Part shown: positions 58,351-64,000 of the stretch, piece by piece
How the letters are laid out: the number at the start of each line of letters is the position of its first letter
Position numbering within the stretch: the first letter of the stretch is position 1
Assembly: GCF_014266025.1 (NCBI RefSeq)
Contig: NZ_JACMYC010000014.1
Location: 1 to 64,000, forward strand
Reading direction: 5' to 3'
Source of the DNA: Nocardioides deserti
GTDB lineage: Bacteria > Actinomycetota > Actinomycetes > Propionibacteriales > Nocardioidaceae
DNA: 64,000 bases
Notes under the pieces: generated by a model
Seen by the model: the letters and a program-made list of their open reading frames with translations, nothing else
The model's database searches: none
Told to the model about the DNA's origin: nothing
Translations under genes and position numbers: made by a program

Positions 58351-59585
58351 CAGTGCAGGCCGGCAGCACCGATCAGGCACTGCGTGCGCGAGCGCGCGGA
58401 GTGATCCCAGGAGGCATGTACGGGCACATGTCCATGGAGCCGATGCCCCCGTCCTACCCGCAGTTCATGGCGCGCGGCGAGGGGCCGAGGCTCTGGGACG
58501 TCGACGGTCGCGAGTACGTCGACTTCATGTGCGGCTGGGGCACCATCGTGCTCGGCCGCCAGCACCAGGCCGTCGACGCCGCGGTGGCCTCGCAGCTGTC
58601 GAACGGCGACTGCCTCAACGGGCCGGGCGCCGTCATGGTCGACCTCGCCGAGCTGCTGGTCGACACGATTCCCCACGCCGACTGGTCGATGTTCGCCAAG
58701 AACGGCACCGACGCCACCACGATGTCGGTGACCATCGCCCGCGCCGCGACCGGCCGGCGGCGGGTGCTGATGGCGAACGGGGCCTACCATGGCGCGGCGC
58801 CGTGGTGCACTCCCGGCCCCTCCGGGGTCCTGCCGGAGGACCGGGCCTTCATCGCGAAGTTCGAGTACAACGACGTGGACTCCTTGCGGGCGGCCGTCGC
58901 CGAGGCCGGCGACGACCTGGCCGCGATCATCGTCTCCCCGGTGCGCCAGGACAACCGGCGCGACCAGGAGCTCGCGCAGCCGGAGTTCGCCCGCGAGGTG
59001 CGTGACCTGGCCACGGCCTCGGGCGCGGTCCTGATCCTCGACGACGTCCGGTGCGGGTTCCGCCTCGACGTGGGTGGGAGCTGGGAGCCGCTCGGCGTCC
59101 GCCCCGACCTGACGGCCTGGTCCAAGGCCATCGCCAACGGGCACCCCTTGGCGGCGGTGACCGGGATCGACAGCCTCGCTGAGGCGGCGTCGTCGATCTA
59201 CACCACGGGGTCGTTCTGGTTCGCACCGACCGCGATGGCGGCCGCGATCACGACGATCACCCTGCTCCGCGACACCGACGCGATGGCGCACACGCACCGG
59301 ATGGCGGAGCTCATGCGCGAGGGCCTCGCCGAGCAGGCGCGCCGGCACGGGCTGAGCATCCGCCAGTCAGGTCCTGCCGCGATGCCGCTGGTCCTCTTCG
59401 ACGGGGACGCCGACCTCTCGGTCGTCGCCGGGTGGGCCGACGAGTGCGTCAAGCGCGGGGTCTACCTCCACCCGTGGCACAACTGGTTCTACACGGCCTC
59501 GCACCAGCCCGAGGACATCGCCTGGGCGCTGGAGCGCACCGACGAGGCGTTCGCGGCGACCGCTGCTCGACAGGCCGCGTCCTAG
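58347..59585 (+). CDS. class III PLP-dependent aminotransferase (GSA-aminomutase-like)
   Basis: The 412-residue enzyme resembles glutamate-1-semialdehyde 2,1-aminomutase in overall layout. It has PGGMYGHMS and RLWDVDGREYVDFMCGWG near the start, the pyridine-nitrogen Asp232 (ILDDVRCGFR, where most relatives have DEV) and the Schiff-base Lys260 (LTAWSKAIANGHPL). It could remove or install an amino group on a sugar- or keto-acid. It is coupled (ATGA) to the split transketolase, so its substrate is likely the transketolase's substrate or product. Haem biosynthesis is unlikely in this context. Confidence 0.85.
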   Translation: MTVQAGSTDQALRARARGVIPGGMYGHMSMEPMPPSYPQFMARGEGPRLWDVDGREYVDFMCGWGTIVLGRQHQAVDAAVASQLSNGDCLNGPGAVMVDLAELLVDTIPHADWSMFAKNGTDATTMSVTIARAATGRRRVLMANGAYHGAAPWCTPGPSGVLPEDRAFIAKFEYNDVDSLRAAVAEAGDDLAAIIVSPVRQDNRRDQELAQPEFAREVRDLATASGAVLILDDVRCGFRLDVGGSWEPLGVRPDLTAWSKAIANGHPLAAVTGIDSLAEAASSIYTTGSFWFAPTAMAAAITTITLLRDTDAMAHTHRMAELMREGLAEQARRHGLSIRQSGPAAMPLVLFDGDADLSVVAGWADECVKRGVYLHPWHNWFYTASHQPEDIAWALERTDEAFAATAARQAAS

Positions 59586-59605
59586 CCCACGTCGGCCCAC
59601 GTGGA

Positions 59606-59645
59606 CTACTGCCCGCCCCGTGCCGAGGCACAGGGCGGGCAGTAG
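59606..59645. terminator. bidirectional terminator
   Basis: Perfect 13-bp outer stem (59606-59618 ctactgcccgccc with 59633-59645), one mismatch, then a 5-bp inner stem (gtgcc/ggcac). It lies between the aminotransferase stop and the convergent aldehyde dehydrogenase stop. Confidence 0.8.
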
Positions 59646-59656
59646 CTCCGTCGGGC

Positions 59657-61105
59657 TCAGCGGAGCCGGCGCAGGCCGGTCACGACGGACTTGGAGTAGA
59701 GGTACGCATCGAGTCCCTCGGTGCCGTTCTCCGCACCGATGCCGGACTCCTTGATCCCGCCGAACGGGACCTGGGCGCCGCTCACCGCGACCGAGTTGAC
59801 CCCGACGATGCCGACCTCGAGCTGCTCCGCGGCGCGGGTGGCCGTCGTGAGGTCCTCGGAGAAGACGTAGCCCGCGAGGCCGTAGGGCGTGCCGTTGGCG
59901 CGGCGGAGGGCGTCCTCGAAGGTCGAGAACGTCGCGATCGGGGCCAGCGGACCGAAGGGCTCGGTCTGCATGATCGTCGCCGTCTCGGGCACGCCGCTGA
60001 GCACGGTGGGCGCGTAGAAGTAGCCGGGGCCGTCGTCCAGCCTGTGACCACCGGTCTGCACGGTCGCGCCCTGGGTGACGGCGTCCTCGACCAGCTCGAC
60101 CGTCCGGGCCAGGCCGCGCGAGCTGGCGAGAGGACCGACGTCCGTGCCGTCGACCAGCCCCGACCCGACCGAGAGGGCCCGGGTGGCGGCGGTGAAGGAG
60201 GCCACGAAGGCCTCCTCGATCGCTTCTTGCACGTAGAACCGGGTGGCCGCGATGCAGACCTGGCCGGCGTTGCGGAACTTGCCCGCGGCGCACATGCGCC
60301 CCGCGAGCTCCGGGTCGGCGTCGCCGAAGACCAGCACGGGCGCGTGCCCGCCCAGCTCCATCGAGACGTTCTTGACGCCCTGCGCGGCGAGCTGCAGCAC
60401 GTGCTTGCCGACGGGGACCGAGCCGGTGAGGCTCACCTTGCGGATGACGGGGGATGCGATGAGGCGCTCGCTGATCTGCGCGGGGTCGCCGGTCACCACG
60501 TTGAGCACACCTGGCGGGAGCCCGGCTTCGGTCAGCGCGGTCGCCATCGCGAGTGCCGCGCCGGGGGCCTCCTCGGCAGGCTTCAGGATCACCGAGCAGC
60601 CCGCCGCCAGGGCGGGGGCCACCTTGCGGGAGGCGAGCAGGACGGGGAAGTTCCATGGCGTGAAGGCGGCGACCGGACCGATCGGCTGGCGGAGCACCTG
60701 CATGCGCTGGTCGGGATGGCGCGAGGCGACGGTGCGGCCGTAGACCCGGCGTGCCTCGTCAGCGAACCAGTCGAGCTGCTCGACCGTGCTCTGGAGCTCG
60801 GCCCGGGCCTCGGCGAGGGGCTTGCCCTGCTCACGGGTGAGCACCACCGCGATCTCCTCGGTGCGCTCGTCGAGCAGCACCGCGGCGCGACGCAGCACCG
60901 CGCTGCGCTCCCACGCCGTGGTCTCCCGCCAGGTCTCCCAACCGCGGGCCGAGGCGGCGAGCGCGCGCTCCAGGTCGGCGGGTGTGGCCCGGGGCGTGGT
61001 GGCGATGACCTGCCCGGTCGAGGGGTCATCGACCTCGACCACGGCGCCGTCGGAGGCGGCGACCTCGTTGCCGTCGATGAGCATGGAGTGCACGTGCAGC
61101 GTCAT
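59657..61105 (-). CDS. aldehyde dehydrogenase (succinate-semialdehyde dehydrogenase-like)
   Basis: The 482-residue NAD(P)-dependent ALDH has catalytic Glu250 (SMELGGHAP) and Cys284 (AGQVCIAATRF), the cofactor strand TPWNFPVLLASRKVAPAL, LTGSVPVGK, and EPFGPLAPI towards the end. It is nearest the SSDH/GabD or glycolaldehyde/lactaldehyde type. It is third in an operon after the class II aldolase and PfkB kinase, so it probably oxidises the aldehyde released by the aldolase. Confidence 0.92.
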   Translation of the reverse strand: MTLHVHSMLIDGNEVAASDGAVVEVDDPSTGQVIATTPRATPADLERALAASARGWETWRETTAWERSAVLRRAAVLLDERTEEIAVVLTREQGKPLAEARAELQSTVEQLDWFADEARRVYGRTVASRHPDQRMQVLRQPIGPVAAFTPWNFPVLLASRKVAPALAAGCSVILKPAEEAPGAALAMATALTEAGLPPGVLNVVTGDPAQISERLIASPVIRKVSLTGSVPVGKHVLQLAAQGVKNVSMELGGHAPVLVFGDADPELAGRMCAAGKFRNAGQVCIAATRFYVQEAIEEAFVASFTAATRALSVGSGLVDGTDVGPLASSRGLARTVELVEDAVTQGATVQTGGHRLDDGPGYFYAPTVLSGVPETATIMQTEPFGPLAPIATFSTFEDALRRANGTPYGLAGYVFSEDLTTATRAAEQLEVGIVGVNSVAVSGAQVPFGGIKESGIGAENGTEGLDAYLYSKSVVTGLRRLR

Positions 61106-61130
61106 GGGGCTGTGCGCCTGCCTTCGGGTC

Positions 61131-61181
61131 GGGATGCGGGTCGGTACGGGATGCGGGTCGGCACGGGATGCGGGTCGGGCG
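61131..61181 (-). repeat. three 17-base direct repeats upstream of the aldehyde dehydrogenase gene
   Basis: gggatgcgggtcggtac (61131-61147), gggatgcgggtcggcac (61148-61164) and a 3'-diverged third copy (61165-61181) lie head to tail in the 92-base gap between the PfkB stop and the ALDH start. Possible regulator site or mRNA spacer. Confidence 0.7.
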
Positions 61182-61197
61182 GTGGCCGGACGGCGGC

Positions 61198-62160
61198 TCA
61201 GCTCGTCAGCAGCGGGGCGGTCCGCACGAACTCCTCGAGCCGGTCCCAGGTCGAGAGGTGACCGTCGGACCCCAGCCCCGAGGCGACCAGCGCGGCGGCG
61301 CCAGACGCCAGGCGCAGCGACTCCTCCGTCGCCAGGCCACGCACGGTGGCGAGTAGGAACGTGGCGCAGAAGGAGTCACCGCACCCGGTCGTGTCGACGA
61401 CGTCGACGGCGTACGCCGGCTGGTGGACGACCCGCTCGGCGTCCCGGTAGACCGCGCCTAGCTCCCCGCAGGTGACCACGACGGCGCGTGGCCCGTGGTC
61501 GAGCAGCCGTTCGGAGACCTCCTCCGGGGTGCCGGGGCCGACGAGCCCGATCGCCTGCTCGAGGTTGGGCATGAAGTAGTCGGCTCCCGGCAGCAACTCG
61601 AGCAGGGGGGCCTCGAGCCACTGCGCCGAGGACTGGAAGTCGAGGGAGACCGTCGCGCCGGCGGCCCGGGCGGCGGCCATCAGCGCCAGCGACCCGGTCC
61701 GGTCAAGGCCAGCCATCGCGTCGAGACCGCCGACGTGGACGCCGGCGAACCCGCTCAGGTCGGGCGGACCGAGGTCGTCCCAGCTCACGACGGCGTTGGC
61801 GCCGCGGACATGCAGCGCCGGTCTGTCGCCGTTGGGCCGCACCAGCAGGATCGAGGCCGACGTCTGGACGTCCGGAATGCGAACGACCCCCGAGGTGTCG
61901 ATGCCGTGGTTGGCCAGGCTGCCGAGCAGGAAGGCGCCGATCTCGTCCTTGCCCACGGCGCCGAAGGTGGCCACGTCGGCACCCAGCATCGCTAGGTCGA
62001 CGGCCACTCCTGCGGCCGTGCCGGCGGGAGCGACCCGGATCTCGCGCAGGCGCAAGCTGCTCTGTCCGGACGGCAGATGGTCGACGGGCGCGCCGAGGGT
62101 ATCGAGGATGTGGACCCCGACCGTCGCGATCCGTGGGTGCGTGCGGTGGTCGTCGTTCAT
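61198..62160 (-). CDS. PfkB-family carbohydrate kinase
   Basis: The 320-residue kinase has the second PfkB signature with catalytic aspartate (VVDTTGCGDSFCATFLLA) and the early substrate loop VAPAGTAAGVAVDLAMLGADV, where the usual GG is AGT. It phosphorylates a sugar or nucleoside hydroxyl. It lies 7 bases downstream of the class II aldolase gene, so kinase followed by aldolase cleavage of the phosphorylated ketose is likely, with the ALDH oxidising the fragment. Confidence 0.92.
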   Translation of the reverse strand: MNDDHRTHPRIATVGVHILDTLGAPVDHLPSGQSSLRLREIRVAPAGTAAGVAVDLAMLGADVATFGAVGKDEIGAFLLGSLANHGIDTSGVVRIPDVQTSASILLVRPNGDRPALHVRGANAVVSWDDLGPPDLSGFAGVHVGGLDAMAGLDRTGSLALMAAARAAGATVSLDFQSSAQWLEAPLLELLPGADYFMPNLEQAIGLVGPGTPEEVSERLLDHGPRAVVVTCGELGAVYRDAERVVHQPAYAVDVVDTTGCGDSFCATFLLATVRGLATEESLRLASGAAALVASGLGSDGHLSTWDRLEEFVRTAPLLTS

Positions 62161-62167
62161 CGGAGCC

Positions 62168-62821
62168 TCACAGTCGGTAGCCGGTGGTCTCGGCGCTTCT
62201 CGTCACGTCATCGAGCTGGGCTTCCGTGAGCTCGGCCGGCTCGCCCAGGCGAGCGGCGCGGCAGTAGAGCTGGCAGAGCCACTCGAGCTTCTCGGCGTTG
62301 GCTGCGGCCTCCGCGAGGGTCGTCCCGATCGTGACCGCTCCGTGGTTGCGCATCAGGGCGCCACGGCGGTCCTGCAGGGCGCGTGCCACGTGCTCAGCCA
62401 GCTCGGCGCTGCCGAAGGTTGCGTACGGCGCGACACGGACCGGACCCCCGAGCGCTCGGATCGCGTAGTGGACCCTGGGCAGCGTGTCGCGGACCAGCCC
62501 GAGCGCGGTGGCCCACGGCGAGTGCGTGTGCACGACGGCTGTGGCCTCGCCGGACCGGTAGACGGCGAGGTGGAGGGGCGCCTCCGACGACGGGGGAGAG
62601 GTCGCCTCGACGACGGAGCCGTCGTGGAGGTCGAGCACCGCCAGGTCGTCCGGTGCCATGTCGTCGTAGTCGAGGCCCGACGGCGTGATGAGCACCCGGT
62701 CGGCGATGCGGACACTGACGTTGCCCGACGTGCCGGTGACCAGGCCGCTGTGCAGCATTCGGCGGCAGACCTCGACGATCTCCCGTCGGGCGGTGTCCAG
62801 GTTGGCGGCGGTGTCGTGCAT
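62168..62821 (-). CDS. class II aldolase/adducin-family protein (fuculose-phosphate aldolase type)
   Basis: The 217-residue zinc enzyme has the phosphate-binding loop VTGTSGNVSVR, the TPSGLDYDDM block, SSEAPLHLAVY with the catalytic Glu, the zinc histidines in VVHTHSPWA, and a late MRNHGAVT. It would split a phosphorylated ketose to dihydroxyacetone phosphate and an aldehyde, or epimerise at C4. ATG 62821 is used with GGAGGGAG upstream; GTG 62824 is adjacent. It is the first gene of the aldolase-kinase-ALDH operon. Confidence 0.92.
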   Translation of the reverse strand: MHDTAANLDTARREIVEVCRRMLHSGLVTGTSGNVSVRIADRVLITPSGLDYDDMAPDDLAVLDLHDGSVVEATSPPSSEAPLHLAVYRSGEATAVVHTHSPWATALGLVRDTLPRVHYAIRALGGPVRVAPYATFGSAELAEHVARALQDRRGALMRNHGAVTIGTTLAEAAANAEKLEWLCQLYCRAARLGEPAELTEAQLDDVTRSAETTGYRL

Positions 62822-62851
62822 CACTGCTCCCTCCGAGGGTCGACGTGACGT

Positions 62852-62885
62852 CGATCATTAAGTATATTAAACCTTACTTAGCCGA
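62852..62885. promoter_or_regulatory. A/T-rich divergent promoter region
   Basis: The 84-base gap between the aldolase and acyl-CoA dehydrogenase genes holds a perfect minus-strand TATACT -10 (62861-62866). A TAAGT-N12-ACTTA inverted repeat (62859-62880) overlaps it, a plausible operator for a GntR-type regulator. Its A/T content stands out strongly from the surrounding sequence. Confidence 0.5.
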
Positions 62886-62905
62886 GGTTCTTCAAGGGAG
62901 ACGTT

Positions 62906-64000
62906 GTGGACGCCCAGCACGACCTGCTCGATGTGGATCACCTGCTCGACGACGAGGAGCGTGCGATCCGGGACACCGCGCGCCGGTTCGCCCAGGAACG
63001 CCTTGCGCCGCACGTGGCCGAGTGGTTCGAGGCCGGCACGCTGCCCGCCCGCGACATCGCTCGCGAGATGGGGCAGGCGGGTCTGCTCGGCATGCACCTC
63101 GAGGGATACGGCTGCGCCGGCGTCTCGTCCATGGCCTACGGACTGGCGAGCACGGAACTGGAGGCCGTGGACAGCGGACTGCGGTCACTGTTCTCCGTCC
63201 AGGGTTCGCTGGCGATGTACTCGATCCATGCCTACGGCTCCGAGGCGCAGAAGGAGCAGTGGCTGCCAGGCATGGCCGCCGGCACGTACGTGGGTGCGTT
63301 CGGCCTCACCGAGCCCGACCACGGGTCCAACCCCAAGGGAATGCGCACCCGCGCGCGGAACGATGGCGGCGACTGGATCCTCTCAGGCTCGAAGATGTGG
63401 ATCACGAACGGCAGCGTGGCCGATGTCGTCGTGGTCTGGGCGCAGACCGACGAGGGCGTGCGTGGCTTCGTGGTACCCACGGACACTCCCGGCTTCGCGG
63501 CCACCGACATCAAGCAGAAGATGTCGATGCGGGCCTCTGTGACCAGCGAGCTCAGCCTCGACGACGTCCGTCTCCCGCACGACGCCGTGCTGCCGGGCGC
63601 CCAGGGGCTCCGGGGGCCGCTCGGCGCGCTCAACGAGGCCCGGTTCGGCATCCTCTTCGGCGCGACCGGCGCGGCGCGTTCGTGCGTCGAGACGGCGCTG
63701 GAGTACGCCCAGAGCCGGATCCAGTTCGACCGGCCGATCGCCGGCTTCCAGCTCACGCAGCAGAAGCTCGCCGACATGAGCCTCGAGCACGGCAAGGCCT
63801 TGCTGCTCGCGGTGCACCTCGGCCGCCTCAAGGAAGCCGGCCGTCTGAGCCACGCCCAGGTGAGCGCCGGCAAGCTCAACAACACCCGGGTCGCGATCGA
63901 GATCGCGCGGACGGCGCGCACGGTGCTCGGCGCCAACGGCGTGTCCGGCGAGTACCCGATCATGCGGCACGCCAACAACCTCGAGTCGGTCCTGACCTAC
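62906..64000 (+). CDS. glutaryl-CoA dehydrogenase-like acyl-CoA dehydrogenase (3' truncated by window)
   Basis: The first 365 codons are present. FAD-binding and substrate blocks are AFGLTEPDHGSNPKGMRTRA and KMWITNGSVADVVVVW, then RASVTSELSLDDVRLP, GALNEARFGILFGATGAA and a C-terminal LGANGVSGEYPIMRHANNLE. These match glutaryl-CoA dehydrogenases better than other acyl-CoA dehydrogenases. The catalytic glutamate of the TYEG motif lies just past the window. It would oxidise and decarboxylate glutaryl-CoA to crotonyl-CoA. GTG 62906 has AAGGGAG upstream. Confidence 0.88.
   Translation, partial: MDAQHDLLDVDHLLDDEERAIRDTARRFAQERLAPHVAEWFEAGTLPARDIAREMGQAGLLGMHLEGYGCAGVSSMAYGLASTELEAVDSGLRSLFSVQGSLAMYSIHAYGSEAQKEQWLPGMAAGTYVGAFGLTEPDHGSNPKGMRTRARNDGGDWILSGSKMWITNGSVADVVVVWAQTDEGVRGFVVPTDTPGFAATDIKQKMSMRASVTSELSLDDVRLPHDAVLPGAQGLRGPLGALNEARFGILFGATGAARSCVETALEYAQSRIQFDRPIAGFQLTQQKLADMSLEHGKALLLAVHLGRLKEAGRLSHAQVSAGKLNNTRVAIEIARTARTVLGANGVSGEYPIMRHANNLESVLTY

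Noticed and set aside
58347..59585. Aminotransferase as hemL of haem biosynthesis
   Set aside because: It is coupled to a transketolase in a catabolic island, has DDVRCGF where hemL has DEV, and no hem gene is near.
56414..62821. Island as apiose or sulfoquinovose degradation, both of which can use split transketolases
   Set aside because: The importer is peptide-type, not sugar-type, and the isomerases and sulfonate- or apiose-specific dehydrogenases of those routes are not recognisable.
44559..64000. Island as an aminoshikimate (AHBA-type) biosynthetic cluster, prompted by AroE-like, split transketolase and aminotransferase genes
   Set aside because: No DAHP synthase, dehydroquinate synthase/dehydratase or AHBA synthase is present, while an importer and catabolic CoA and aldolase enzymes are. 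A catabolic reading fits better.

Overview
The window is typical high-GC actinobacterial chromosome, most like Nocardioides or a close relative (Nocardioidaceae). This is inferred from gene content and order: a Rv2466c-type mycothiol-linked reductase, a GlbO-type truncated haemoglobin, a second SSB without an acidic tip, paired clpP genes with a ClgR-type operator, and the conserved order pepN - DsbA-like - metG - rpiB - nei - tRNAs - tig - clpP1P2X - valS, much of which is shared with Mycobacterium tuberculosis. Nearly every intergenic gap is under 200 bases and none reaches 300. Many genes start 6-8 bases after a TANNNT-like -10 box, so many transcripts are probably leaderless.

1-19 kb: the tail of a Gly/Ala-rich protein; an M24 aminopeptidase; an operon of a PrsW-type membrane protease and two dynamin-like GTPases; an SsbB-like protein; the ABC-F factor EttA; a secreted hydrolase; a MarR regulator; a winged-helix protein; a thiolase facing a double-hotdog thioesterase; an ECF sigma factor overlapping a Gly/Asn-rich single-pass membrane protein; a hexapeptide acyltransferase; truncated haemoglobin; an OsmC-type peroxiredoxin; a MscS channel and two small proteins.

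19-44.5 kb: the conserved core. It holds aminopeptidase N, a secreted CHAP protein, a ChrA transporter, the DsbA-like reductase (CPFA active site), a GPP34 and DUF2254 pair, metG, a LURP-one-like protein, an HSL-type hydrolase, rpiB, a Nei/Fpg glycosylase, a membrane SpoIIE phosphatase, tRNA-Gly(TCC), tRNA-Pro(TGG), trigger factor, a lipase-like hydrolase, an SRPBCC protein, clpP1, clpP2, clpX, valS and a GNAT protein. Trigger factor, ClpP1P2 and ClpX form a folding and degradation module.

44.5-64 kb: an accessory catabolic island. A complete Opp/Dpp-type ABC importer (binding protein on one flank, oppBCDF in an eight-gene operon) is linked to a dimethylformamidase-like enzyme, an SDR, a GntR/FCD regulator and a CaiB/BaiF CoA-transferase. 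An AroE-like dehydrogenase lies beside the binding protein. Divergent from oppB run a split transketolase and a class III aminotransferase. Beyond these lie an aldehyde dehydrogenase, a PfkB kinase and a class II aldolase, then a glutaryl-CoA dehydrogenase cut by the window end. I infer uptake of an amide- or amino-containing compound, amide cleavage, and channelling of the pieces into a sugar-phosphate branch (kinase, aldolase, transketolase) and an acyl-CoA branch (CoA-transferase, glutaryl-CoA dehydrogenase). I do not recognise this gene combination as a described pathway.
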